Origin: Spirochaetota bacterium
GTDB lineage: Bacteria > Spirochaetota > UBA4802 > UBA5550
Assembly (NCBI GenBank): GCA_017999915.1
Contig: JAGNKX010000022.1
Coordinates: 1 to 64,000 of the forward strand
DNA: 64,000 bases
Direction: 5' to 3'
Shown: piece by piece, positions 36,403 through 44,999 of the stretch
Position numbering within the stretch: the stretch's first letter is position 1
Layout: each line of letters starts with the position of its first letter
Program-made: the position numbers and the translations under genes
Notes under the pieces: model-generated
Database searches by the model: none
What the model was told of the DNA's origin: nothing
What the model saw: only the letters and a program-made list of their open reading frames with translations

Positions 36403-39060
36403 GTGCTCGGGTCGAAGTCTGGATTCGACAGCATCGATGAGTGCTATGACGACCTGACGAAGCACATCTTCGCCCTGGAAACGGGCCTGTCCAGCGATCC
36501 CCCCATGAACCGGGCCTGCGGCTTCCTCGACTGTTTCACCCTGGTGTCCAACTCCGACGCCCATTCTCCGGAGAAGCTCGGCAGGGAGGCCAACATATTC
36601 GACACGGAGCTCTCCTATGGCGCCATCTTCAATGCGCTCCGGGACGGCGAAGGCTTCAACGGCACCATAGAGTTTTTCCCCCAGGAAGGGAAGTACCACT
36701 ACGACGGGCACCGGAAATGCGGCATCCGCTGGGACCCCCTTGAGACGATGCGGCACCGGGGGATATGCCCGGTGTGCGGGAAACCGGTGACCCGGGGCGT
36801 CATGTACCGCGTGGCTGAGCTGGCCGACCGGCAGGAGCCCGGCGGCCTCGCGAAGGCCACCTTCAACTCGATTACCCAGCTCCCGGACCTCCTGGCGGAG
36901 CTCCTGGGCCAGAAGAGCGCAAAGTCGGGAAAGGTGACAAAGGAATACCACCGCCTGATCAACGCCCTGGGATCGGAATTTTACATTCTCCTTGACGCGT
37001 CCCCGGCCGAGTTGCAGGAGGCCGGCGGGGAGGTCCTGGCCGAGGGGATAAGACGCCTCAGAAGCGGCAATGTCATCATAGAAGAAGGCTATGACGGAGA
37101 ATTCGGCCGCGTTAAGGTCTTCAAGGAAGGGGAGGCGCGGTCCTTCACCGGCGGAGGCCTCTTCGGCGGCGCGGCCGCTCCGGCCTCCGCTGAATCGTCG
37201 TCCTCTGTCACATTCAATATCGCCGAGTTCAAGGAGCTTCATGAGAAGCTGGGCCTTCAGCAGAGCGGGCCCCGCGTCCTCTTCGACCTGCCCGAGGGAG
37301 CGGCCGGCCAGGCCCTGACGAAGGGCCTCACCGATGACCAGCGCGCCGGCATCGAGCATGGCGAGGGCCCCTGCATGGTCATTGCGGGCCCCGGCACCGG
37401 CAAGACCGCCATCCTTACAAGAAGGATCCTTCACCTGGTGAAGAACCTGGAGGTGCCGCCGGAGGAGATCCTCGCCGTCACCTTCTCGAACCGCGCCGCC
37501 CGGGAGATGCGGGAGAGGGTCGAGGCGATCATGGAAGCCGACAAACTCGCCATATCCACTTTCCATGCCTTCGGCCTCGGCATCCTCAGGGAGCAGTGCG
37601 CCGCCGTCGGCAGGAGGGAGGATTTCGTCATAGTCGACGAGGATGACATCCCGGAGATCATGGCGGGCATCATCAAGGATGAAAAGAAGTTGAGCCGGAT
37701 GGTCCGCGCCATCGAAGCCGCCAAGCAGGGCGGTGAAGCCGATGCCGAGACCGCCAAGGCCATGGGTAAGTACGACGAGGAGCTGAAGCGCCTCAACGCC
37801 GTGGACCTGGCCGACCTCATCGCCCTGCCGGCGGCGCTCCTGAAGCAGAATCCGGATATCCTCGCCGAATACCGCCGCCGCTGCCGGTGGATACTTGTGG
37901 ACGAGTTCCAGGACATCAACGCCGCACAGTACGAATTGCTGAAAATCCTCGCCGGGGAGGGGAGTCCCAATCTCTTCATGATCGGCGACCCGGACCAGGC
38001 GATCTACGGGTTCCGCGGCTCCGATGCGCGGTTCCTCGCCCGCATGATCGAGGAATATCCTGCCACGCGTTTGATCCGCCTTGACCGGAGCTTCCGCTGT
38101 CCGGACCCGGTCATGCGCGCCGCCTCCCAGGTCCTGGGCAGGGAGAGCGCCGTCGCGGGCCGCGACATCGACATGAAGGTGCAGATCCAGGAGATGAACA
38201 CCGACCTCTCCGAGGCTGACTGGATCGCCGCGACCATCGAGAAGGCCATGGGAGGCCTCCGGAGCTTTTCCATGGACAGCGGCATTGCCGAGGGTGATGC
38301 GGATGATGACGGGGTGAGTCTCGGCGATTTCGCGGTCCTGTGCCGCTCCTCGTTCCTCTTCGACGCCATCATCGAGGCCTTCAATAACCACGCGGTGCCG
38401 TACCAGGTGGCGGGGAGCGAATCCCTGGTGCGCCGCGAGCCCTACCGGCAGGCGGTGCGGTCCCTGAAAAAGATATTCTATTCCGGCTCTGACCCCGCGG
38501 TGTCCCTGGCGGTGACCAGCGACATCTGGGGGATGATAAAAAAGGGCGACCGCGTCGCCGACGTGCTCAAGTTCCTGATGGTCTTCAACGACGCGCCGGA
38601 GGACGCCGTCCGCCGCATGGTATCCTTCGCCGAGCCCTACGGCGGCTCCTACCATGATTTCTTCAGGGCCTGCTCCCTGCGCCAGGGCGCCGACGACAGG
38701 GACGACCGCGCCGAGGCGGTGTCCCTCATGACCATTCACGCCTCCAAGGGCCTGGAATTCGACACGGTCTTCATTCCCGCCTGCGAAAAGAGGATCATAC
38801 CCTTCGAGCTCTTCGGGGATAAAGACGACAATGAGCTGGCCGAGGAGGAGCGGCTTTTTTACGTGGGGGTGACCAGGACCGTGAAAAACCTCTATCTCAC
38901 ATACGCGAAAAAGCGCGCTGTCAAGGGGAGGATCCTTAAGCAGGAGCGGAGCCCCTTCCTGGACCGTCTCGAGGAAAAGCTTATAAAGAAGGGAAAGCGG
39001 GAGCCGGGGAAGAAGTCGAAATCCGACGACCTTCAGCTGGACATGTTCAAGGACGAGTAG
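36403..39060 (+). CDS. Endonuclease Q C-terminal part fused to UvrD-type helicase
   Basis: This is the same reading frame as 35881-36387, continuing after the amber codon; 36403 is only the first possible start (GTG). Residues 1-150 finish the EndoQ part: VSNSDAHSPEKLG (PHP ligands) and the zinc-binding CPVCGKPVTRGVMYRVAELAD. From about 300 follows a superfamily 1A helicase: AGPGTGKT near 327-334, DEFQDINAAQYELL, GDPDQAIYGFRGSD, ASKGLEFDTVF, and YVGVTRTVKNLYL. The fusion would join cutting at deaminated bases with strand unwinding. If the stop is real, only internal starts could make the helicase. A GCTCTGACCCC word lies in frame at 38486. Confidence 0.88.
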   Translation: MLGSKSGFDSIDECYDDLTKHIFALETGLSSDPPMNRACGFLDCFTLVSNSDAHSPEKLGREANIFDTELSYGAIFNALRDGEGFNGTIEFFPQEGKYHYDGHRKCGIRWDPLETMRHRGICPVCGKPVTRGVMYRVAELADRQEPGGLAKATFNSITQLPDLLAELLGQKSAKSGKVTKEYHRLINALGSEFYILLDASPAELQEAGGEVLAEGIRRLRSGNVIIEEGYDGEFGRVKVFKEGEARSFTGGGLFGGAAAPASAESSSSVTFNIAEFKELHEKLGLQQSGPRVLFDLPEGAAGQALTKGLTDDQRAGIEHGEGPCMVIAGPGTGKTAILTRRILHLVKNLEVPPEEILAVTFSNRAAREMRERVEAIMEADKLAISTFHAFGLGILREQCAAVGRREDFVIVDEDDIPEIMAGIIKDEKKLSRMVRAIEAAKQGGEADAETAKAMGKYDEELKRLNAVDLADLIALPAALLKQNPDILAEYRRRCRWILVDEFQDINAAQYELLKILAGEGSPNLFMIGDPDQAIYGFRGSDARFLARMIEEYPATRLIRLDRSFRCPDPVMRAASQVLGRESAVAGRDIDMKVQIQEMNTDLSEADWIAATIEKAMGGLRSFSMDSGIAEGDADDDGVSLGDFAVLCRSSFLFDAIIEAFNNHAVPYQVAGSESLVRREPYRQAVRSLKKIFYSGSDPAVSLAVTSDIWGMIKKGDRVADVLKFLMVFNDAPEDAVRRMVSFAEPYGGSYHDFFRACSLRQGADDRDDRAEAVSLMTIHASKGLEFDTVFIPACEKRIIPFELFGDKDDNELAEEERLFYVGVTRTVKNLYLTYAKKRAVKGRILKQERSPFLDRLEEKLIKKGKREPGKKSKSDDLQLDMFKDE

Positions 39061-39330
39061 CGGGGTCAGGGGAGGGCCTTTTCGGTCAAAAAGATATAAT
39101 GGCCCTAATGCCCTGTCCGGAATAATTATTACTTGACCGGTATTATGGTCTGACTGTATTATTACCACAGTTAATCTTAATCTTTAATCGAACCACCATG
39201 ATTGCAGTATGTCTTTGTGCCGGCCCGTGGAATGCGTGGGAACAGGTGTCCGTCGGCGACGCTTTAATGCTGTCTCAATTCGCGGTCCGTGGTCCCCGTA
39301 TGTTATGCGGCAACGGGCAAGGTTTTTCTG

Positions 39331-41823
39331 ATGATTCAGAACAGTGAAAAAATAGTGCACATGCTTCCCGACATCATCTACAAGCTGGATGATAACGGGT
39401 GCTTTACCTATGTGAATAATTCGGTGCGCAACCTCGGGTACGAGCCTTCTGACCTTATCAGCAAGCATTTCAGCCAGCTGATCCATCCGGAGGATATCGG
39501 CGGGGTGCGGCGCGACGAAGTCCTCAGGCTGTCGGCCGGAAAGACTCCCCCTGAGGAAAATCAGCCGAAACTTTTCGACGAACGGAGGACAGGAAAGCGC
39601 ATCACCAGGGACCTCCAGGTGCGTCTTATCCCGAAAAATTTTAACGTGGTCAGCGACAGGTGTGCCGATATCACGGCTTCCTGCCGGGTCATCGCAGTCG
39701 GTTCCTATGCCGTGAACGCGGGCGGGATAGACCGGGAGTTTACCGGTACCCTGGGGATCATCAGAGATGTGATGAACGTCAAGAAGTCCGAGGAGACCCT
39801 GGCCCGCTGCATCGATTATTACCACTCCCTCGTCGAGCTTTCCAATGACATATTCTTTGTCGTCGCCACCGACGGCACCGTCATGTTCTCGAGCCCGTCC
39901 CTTCGCCGGATCCTCGGGTACGTGCCGCAGGAGCTGGCGGGAGAGAACATAATAGACTATCTTCCCGGTGAAGACTACAAGGCCGTGGTCAGCGCCTTCC
40001 GGAAAACCAGGCCGGAGGAGCCTCTCTTCTGCGTGCAGTGCGAAATCATCCATCGCGACGGCTCTCCGCTGACCTTCGAAACCAAGGGGAGGACGGTCTT
40101 CGACGACCTCGGCAGGGCGATGTACCTCACGATAATCACCCATGACGTGACCATGCGGGTCGAGACCGAAGAGAAGTTGAGGAGCGCCCACTCGGAGCTG
40201 GAGGAGCGTGTCGCCGAACGGACGGCCCAGCTGGAGCGGGCCAACGAGCTCCTCAGGGTCGAGATAGAGAACCGGAACAGGCAGGACGCCATCATCATCG
40301 ATTCGGAAAGAAAATACCGGACCCTGGTCAACAGCATCGACGATATCGTGCTGAATATCGACCCGGAGGGGGTCATCCTTTTCGTTAACCAGGCGATCCA
40401 GAAGATAGCCGGCCATGACCACCGCGATGTCATCGGGTGCAGCCTGCTGGAATTCATCCACGGCGACGATATGAGCGGCTTCCTCTCGCTGCTCCTGAAC
40501 GCCGGGGGCGACGGTCCGGTGGATCCGCGGGCGCTCGTCGGTATGATATGCGCAGGCAGCGAGTTCAGGATGGTGAAGAAGGACGGCTCCTGCATCTGGG
40601 TCGAGCTGCGGTGCAATCCGATGAAGGACAACGACGGGGCGGTCATCGGCTTCAGGGGGATCGCCCATGATATAACCAGGAGGAAGATGACCGAAGAGGA
40701 GATGCTCAGGGAAAGCAAGATCGAGTCCCTGGGGATCCTCGCGGCCGGGATAGCCCATGACTATAACAACCTACTGACGGCCATCATCGGCAATATATCC
40801 CTGGCGAAGATAACCCTCCCCAGGGACGATCCCAACTATACCATCCTCACCGACGCCGAAAACGCCTCGGCCATGGCGAAGAACCTGACGCAGCAGCTCA
40901 TGGCGTTCTCGAAGGGCGGCTCGCCGGTGAGGAAGAACACCTCCATCCGGAATCTTCTGGTCGATACGGCCTATTTCGTGCTGCGGGGCTCGCAGGTGCG
41001 AATCGTCTTTGACGTCGATGACCTCCTCTGGGACGCCGTCATCGACCGGGGCCAGATCGGGCAGGTGGTGAACAACATCATCCTGAACGCCCGGCAGTCG
41101 ATGCCGGAGGGGGGCATGATCCGGATTGGGGCGGAAAACGCCGTCATAGGCGATAATGCCATGGTGCCCCTGAAAAAGGGGAACTATATCAGGATCTCCA
41201 TCGAAGACCAGGGCCAGGGCATACCGGACGACGTCCTCCCGAGAATATTCGACCCCTATTTTTCCACGAAGGAGACCGGCACCGGCCTCGGGCTGGCCAT
41301 ATCATACACCATCGTCAAGAAGCACGAGGGCGTGATAACCGTCGCATCGCACAGGGGAGTCGGGACCGTCTTCGCGATATACCTTCCCGCATCGCTGCGG
41401 AGGGAAGGGGAGCCCTTCAGCGAGGAGCCGAAGAAGGTGTCCGCCAGCGGCAGGATACTGCTGATGGACGACGAGATGATCATCCTTGACCTGGGACTCA
41501 AGGCGCTGCGGCACCTGGGTTACGAAGTCGTCACCGCGGCGAACGGATCGGAGGCGGTGAGGCTTTTCAGGGAAGCCGTACAGGCGGGGAATCCCTTCAG
41601 TGCCGTCATACTGGACCTGATCATCCCCGGAGGCGCCGGCGCCGACAGGGTCATAGCTGACCTGAAGGCGATCGACCCGGTGATCAAGGCGGTCGTTACC
41701 AGCGGGTACGCCGACGACCCGGTCATGGTCGATTACGACAAACACGGTTTTTCCGGCGTCCTGGTCAAGCCCTTCGGACTGGATGATATCGAGCAGGAGC
41801 TGGCGAGAGTCCTGGCCCAATGA
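39331..41823 (+). CDS. PAS-PAS-PAS hybrid histidine kinase with C-terminal receiver
   Basis: 831 residues from the ATG at 39331; a GTG at 39289 is an alternative. Three PAS sensor domains (about 5-140, 160-285 and 325-455) surround a coiled coil (RSAHSELEERVAERTAQL). The HisKA phosphoacceptor is His476 in GIAHDYNNLLTA. The ATPase has NNIILNARQ, DQGQGIPDD and GTGLGLAI. A receiver follows with Asp762 in VILDLIIPGG and Lys in LVKPF. No transmembrane helix: a soluble sensor. No regulator partner is adjacent. The NtrB-like ATPase suggests a sigma54-type output, but that is inference. Confidence 0.9.
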   Translation: MIQNSEKIVHMLPDIIYKLDDNGCFTYVNNSVRNLGYEPSDLISKHFSQLIHPEDIGGVRRDEVLRLSAGKTPPEENQPKLFDERRTGKRITRDLQVRLIPKNFNVVSDRCADITASCRVIAVGSYAVNAGGIDREFTGTLGIIRDVMNVKKSEETLARCIDYYHSLVELSNDIFFVVATDGTVMFSSPSLRRILGYVPQELAGENIIDYLPGEDYKAVVSAFRKTRPEEPLFCVQCEIIHRDGSPLTFETKGRTVFDDLGRAMYLTIITHDVTMRVETEEKLRSAHSELEERVAERTAQLERANELLRVEIENRNRQDAIIIDSERKYRTLVNSIDDIVLNIDPEGVILFVNQAIQKIAGHDHRDVIGCSLLEFIHGDDMSGFLSLLLNAGGDGPVDPRALVGMICAGSEFRMVKKDGSCIWVELRCNPMKDNDGAVIGFRGIAHDITRRKMTEEEMLRESKIESLGILAAGIAHDYNNLLTAIIGNISLAKITLPRDDPNYTILTDAENASAMAKNLTQQLMAFSKGGSPVRKNTSIRNLLVDTAYFVLRGSQVRIVFDVDDLLWDAVIDRGQIGQVVNNIILNARQSMPEGGMIRIGAENAVIGDNAMVPLKKGNYIRISIEDQGQGIPDDVLPRIFDPYFSTKETGTGLGLAISYTIVKKHEGVITVASHRGVGTVFAIYLPASLRREGEPFSEEPKKVSASGRILLMDDEMIILDLGLKALRHLGYEVVTAANGSEAVRLFREAVQAGNPFSAVILDLIIPGGAGADRVIADLKAIDPVIKAVVTSGYADDPVMVDYDKHGFSGVLVKPFGLDDIEQELARVLAQ

Positions 41824-41905
41824 CGTTTTTTCATCCCATGAAAAGGCCGTCCCCGATAATTCTTGACATCTGGATAATCACCGCATAATATCCCTCACGT
41901 GTCGA

Positions 41906-42538
41906 ATGCACCGCGCTATGAACATGAAAAAGAATAAAACATTATCGGAACTGAAAGAAAAAGAAAAGGACGCCCGGCGGAAGATCATCGTTGACGCGGC
42001 CGAGACTGAATTCGCCACCAAGCCCTTCAACAAGGTCACCATGCGGGATATCGCCAGGCGGGCCGGCATATCGCCCGCCCTGATCTACCGCCATTTCCCG
42101 GACCAGCAGTCCCTCTTTGCCGAGACCTTTTACCGCGGCGTGCAGGTGGTTTTCCAGGGGCTCTACAGCACGATCGAAGAGTCCCCCGACGGCTCCATCG
42201 AGGAAGTCTCCCGGGTCTTCATAGAGTACTTCACCCTCCATGACCAGTATTTCAGGATGCTGATGAATTTTTTCATGGAGGGTTCGGTCGACAGGGACCT
42301 CTTCGATAAGCTCAACGTCATGGAGCGGCAGATGCTGGATAACTTCGATATCATTTTCAGGAAAATGAACGTCAAGGGCGATATCCGCCTCCATTCCCAT
42401 ACCATGTTCGCCGCGTTGACCGGGATCGTGGCCACGTTCCGCAACCATCCAGCGAAGAGCGACGAAGAGATCTTGAAGCATAGGAAACTTGTCGCTGAAA
42501 ATCTTGCACGCCTATTTATTGGAATTTCTTCTTGTTGA
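41906..42538 (+). CDS. TetR/AcrR family regulator
   Basis: 210 residues. The N-terminal helix-turn-helix is clear (VTMRDIARRAGISPALIYRHFPDQQSLF, about 46-74), preceded by a basic coiled segment. The C-terminal ligand domain is helical and not diagnostic. It is followed at 268 bp by the ADP-forming acyl-CoA synthetase operon, whose promoter carries two operator-like repeats, so it is the likely local repressor responding to a CoA ester or acid. A start at 41918 or 41924 is also possible. Confidence 0.88.
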   Translation: MHRAMNMKKNKTLSELKEKEKDARRKIIVDAAETEFATKPFNKVTMRDIARRAGISPALIYRHFPDQQSLFAETFYRGVQVVFQGLYSTIEESPDGSIEEVSRVFIEYFTLHDQYFRMLMNFFMEGSVDRDLFDKLNVMERQMLDNFDIIFRKMNVKGDIRLHSHTMFAALTGIVATFRNHPAKSDEEILKHRKLVAENLARLFIGISSC

Positions 42539-42570
42539 AAAGTGTTCAATTTTAAAATTATGTAAATTTT

Positions 42571-42599
42571 ATATGATAATGCCTGTGGGCATATCATAT
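42571..42599. terminator. Hairpin after the TetR gene
   Basis: ATATGATA-A-TGCC pairs with GGCATATCATAT around TGTG, with one bulged A. AT-rich stem, 33 bp after the stop. It could act as a terminator or as a binding site. Confidence 0.5.
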
Positions 42600-42619
42600 C
42601 TCGCTTGTCTTTTTTGTAT

Positions 42620-42632
42620 GCTCTGACCCCCC
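42620..42632 (-). repeat. Single complement GGGGTCAGAGC unit
   Basis: GCTCTGACCCCCC lies 80 bp after the TetR stop codon, again in a 3' position relative to a gene. Confidence 0.6.
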
Positions 42633-42739
42633 GGCTATTCTCTATTTCAATTTACTCTGGCACCCAATGATAGCAACATACTGATTTACAATTAATATGT
42701 ATGTTTTTTTATACAGCCGCATTTTTTTTGTAAATATAC

Positions 42740-42782
42740 TTGACACATATAAACGTTGTTTGTTATGGTAAACATTGTTTAC
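42740..42782 (+). promoter_or_regulatory. Promoter with two operator-like sites for the acyl-CoA synthetase operon
   Basis: Perfect -35 TTGACA (42740-42745) and a -10 candidate TATGGT (42764-42769) after 18 bp. AAACGTTGTTT (42751-42761) and AAACATTGTTT (42771-42781) are near-identical sites exactly 20 bp apart. The second sits in the palindrome GTAAAC-ATT-GTTTAC (42768-42782). They overlap the spacer and the start region, as expected for repression by a TetR dimer pair on one helix face. Confidence 0.65.
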
Positions 42783-42806
42783 TATTAAATATTCTGGCGG
42801 TCGGCG

Positions 42807-44225
42807 ATGAATGTTAAAATGAAAGATTCAGCCCTCGATAAGTTTTTTGATCCTGCCTCTGTAGTTGTCATCGGGGCATCCAATTCTCCGTTCAATCTGG
42901 GCTCTACCATCTGCGCGTGCCTCAGCAGTTATATACCCTATAAAGGGATTGTGTATGCCGTCAACCGAAAGGGGGAGGATGTTCACGGCTGCGCTGGCTA
43001 TTCCTCCGTTGCCGAAATTCCCGGCCAGGTCGACCTGGCGGTCATCATCACCCCGGCAGGCGTGGTTCCGCAGTTCATCCGTGATTGCGGTGAAAAGGGA
43101 ATCCTCAACATTGTTATTGAAAGCGCCGGATTCAATGAGCAGGGAGAGGAGGGACGGAGGCTGCAGCGGGAAATCGATGAGGCGATTAAAAAGTACGGCA
43201 TCCGTGTCATTGGGCCCAACTGCCTGGGAGTGCTCAATAGTCAATCGTACTTTTGCTGTTTTTACGGCGCCTACAAGGAATTGATTGATGTGTTCAAAAA
43301 GCCCGGCGGCGTTTCATATATCATCCAGAGCGGCGGTGTTGCCGTTGTGGTCATCGAGTCGCTGATGGATGACCTGGAGGGGATCAACAAGATGGTCTGC
43401 ATCGGCAACAAGACGGACGTCGACGAGGCTGACCTGGTCGAGTATTTCAACCACGACAGCACGAAGGTCATCGCCATGTACCTTGAGAGCATCATGAGCG
43501 GCGAAAAGCTGATGAGCGTGGCCCGGAGGGTCTCCAAGCCGATCATGATATACAAGACGGGACGGACCGAGGAGGGCACCGCCGCGGCCATGTCTCACAC
43601 CGCGGGCATGGCCAATAACGACGCCGTATTCGAGAGCGCCTGCCGGCAGGCGGGGATCATAAGGCTCAAATCGATAAGCGAGATTCACTCCATGCCCAAG
43701 ATGCTGACCGAGATGCCCCTCCTGCGCGGGAACCGCATCGCCGCCTTCACCAATACCGGGGCCTTCGGCAGCATGTCGGCCGACCTGATGGTGGAGGCGG
43801 GCCTGAAGATGCCCCGCCTGGCGCCGGAAACGCGGGAGCGCCTGCGCTCGCTGAAGGGGGTCTTCAACGTGAACAATCCCGTCGACATCGGGCCGGCGCC
43901 GCCGCAGATCTACCTCGATATATTCGAAATACTGCTTTCCGCTCCGGAGGTGGACGGGATGCTCCTGATGTCCAGCATCTGGCGGGAATTTATCATTGAC
44001 GTGATGAAAGAGCTTATGAAAATGTGCAGACAGTATGATAAGCCCGCGGCGATATACACGCCGAATTCCGTGGGCCGCATCATTTCCGTGCGGCGCGATC
44101 ACAAGCTTCCCCTGTTCGACAGCGTGGAGGAGGCGGTGCGGGCGCTGGTCGTGTCCCATGAGCAATACAGATATTCATTAAAAAAGGAGAAACCCTATGG
44201 AGCAGATCATAAAGAAAGCGCTTGA
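42807..44225 (+). CDS. ADP-forming acyl-CoA synthetase, alpha subunit
   Basis: 472 residues. A CoA-binding domain (FFDPASVVVIGASNSPFNLG) is followed by two succinyl-CoA-ligase-like domains. The conserved phospho-histidine is His264 in MSHTAGMA. With the beta subunit it converts acyl-CoA, ADP and phosphate to acid, CoA and ATP, conserving energy in fermentation, or works in reverse for activation. Acetate, branched or aryl acids are all possible substrates. The gene lies behind a promoter with operator-like repeats. Its last 29 bases overlap the beta gene. Confidence 0.9.
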   Translation: MNVKMKDSALDKFFDPASVVVIGASNSPFNLGSTICACLSSYIPYKGIVYAVNRKGEDVHGCAGYSSVAEIPGQVDLAVIITPAGVVPQFIRDCGEKGILNIVIESAGFNEQGEEGRRLQREIDEAIKKYGIRVIGPNCLGVLNSQSYFCCFYGAYKELIDVFKKPGGVSYIIQSGGVAVVVIESLMDDLEGINKMVCIGNKTDVDEADLVEYFNHDSTKVIAMYLESIMSGEKLMSVARRVSKPIMIYKTGRTEEGTAAAMSHTAGMANNDAVFESACRQAGIIRLKSISEIHSMPKMLTEMPLLRGNRIAAFTNTGAFGSMSADLMVEAGLKMPRLAPETRERLRSLKGVFNVNNPVDIGPAPPQIYLDIFEILLSAPEVDGMLLMSSIWREFIIDVMKELMKMCRQYDKPAAIYTPNSVGRIISVRRDHKLPLFDSVEEAVRALVVSHEQYRYSLKKEKPYGADHKESA

Positions 44226-44874
44226 TCGGGGCCAGAAGACCCTGTCGGAATATGACTCGAAGCAGGTCATCCAGTCCGTCGGTATCCCGGTCACCAGGGA
44301 GAAGCTGGCCACGTCGAAGGATGAGGCGGTGAAATTCGCCGGGGAGATCGGCTATCCAGTGGTGCTGAAAGGCTGCTCCGACAAGGCCGCCCACAAGACG
44401 GAGATGGGCCTGGTGAAGCTCAAGCTCGCCAACGCCGATGAGGTCAAAAAGGCCTATGACGAGATCACCGGCAAGGGTGTCGACCTCGACGGCGTCCTGG
44501 TCCAGGAGATGATCAAGGGCGATCGCGAGTTCGTCATCGGCCTGAGCCGCGACCCGCAGTTCGGCCCCTGCGTCATGTTCGGCATCGGCGGCATCTTCAC
44601 CGAGGTCATCAAGGATGTGAGCTTCCGGGTCACCCCCCTGACCGAGATGGACGCGGAGGAGATGATCGAGGAGATACGGATGAAAAAGCTCCTGGACGAG
44701 TTTCGCGGCAGTCCCGCGGTGGACAAAAAGCAGCTGGTCAGGGCCCTGGTGGGCATCGGCGACATCGGCTACAAGAACAGCGAGATCGCCGAGATCGACA
44801 TCAACCCCCTCATCATATCGGGCAGCAAGCCGGTCGTGGTGGACGCCCTGGTGGTGCTGGCGAATCCGAATTGA
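44197..44874 (+). CDS. ADP-forming acyl-CoA synthetase, beta subunit (ATP-grasp)
   Basis: 225 residues, an ATP-grasp_5 domain typical of the separate beta subunit. YPVVLKGCSDKAAHKTEMGLVKL carries the family's HKTE block, and VLVQEMIKGDREFVIGLSRDPQFG and GIGGIFTEV line the nucleotide site. The start is set by AAAAGGAG. It overlaps the alpha gene by 29 bp, so the two are made together. In many bacteria the two parts are fused; here they are split, as in hyperthermophilic archaea. Confidence 0.9.
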   Translation: MEQIIKKALDRGQKTLSEYDSKQVIQSVGIPVTREKLATSKDEAVKFAGEIGYPVVLKGCSDKAAHKTEMGLVKLKLANADEVKKAYDEITGKGVDLDGVLVQEMIKGDREFVIGLSRDPQFGPCVMFGIGGIFTEVIKDVSFRVTPLTEMDAEEMIEEIRMKKLLDEFRGSPAVDKKQLVRALVGIGDIGYKNSEIAEIDINPLIISGSKPVVVDALVVLANPN

Positions 44875-44880
44875 CCCCCC

Positions 44881-44950
44881 TCGTTTAGCCCCGGTTAGCC
44901 CCGCTTAGCCCCGGTTAGCCCCGGGTTTAAACCCGGGGCTAAGCGGGGCT
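44881..44950. repeat. Tandem TTAGCCCC repeats ending in a palindrome
   Basis: Four TTAGCCCC units at about 10-bp spacing are followed by GGGTTTAAACCC and then the complement GGGGCTAAGCGGGGCT. The array can fold back on itself. It lies just before the promoter of the next gene and just after the synthetase operon, so it may also stop transcription. Confidence 0.7.
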
Positions 44951-44963
44951 CATTTATAAATTA

Positions 44964-44993
44964 TTGACAATGATACCGGTTTATCCGTATAAT
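44964..44993 (+). promoter_or_regulatory. Consensus sigma70 promoter adjoining the start codon
   Basis: TTGACA (44964-44969), 18 bp, TATAAT (44988-44993), both perfect matches. Transcription should begin about 6-8 bp downstream, at or next to the ATG at 45000, predicting a leaderless mRNA. Confidence 0.65.
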
Positions 44994-44999
44994 ATACAT

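Noticed and set aside
35881-39060. Reassignment of TAG or pyrrolysine/selenocysteine coding
   Set aside because: TAG ends several normal genes here, the homologous residue is tryptophan, and no special insertion element is visible.
35815-39168. 1117-codon minus-strand frame opposite the EndoQ-UvrD gene
   Set aside because: Long because of GC-rich codon bias on the other strand. The plus strand carries clear helicase and PHP motifs, while this product has none.
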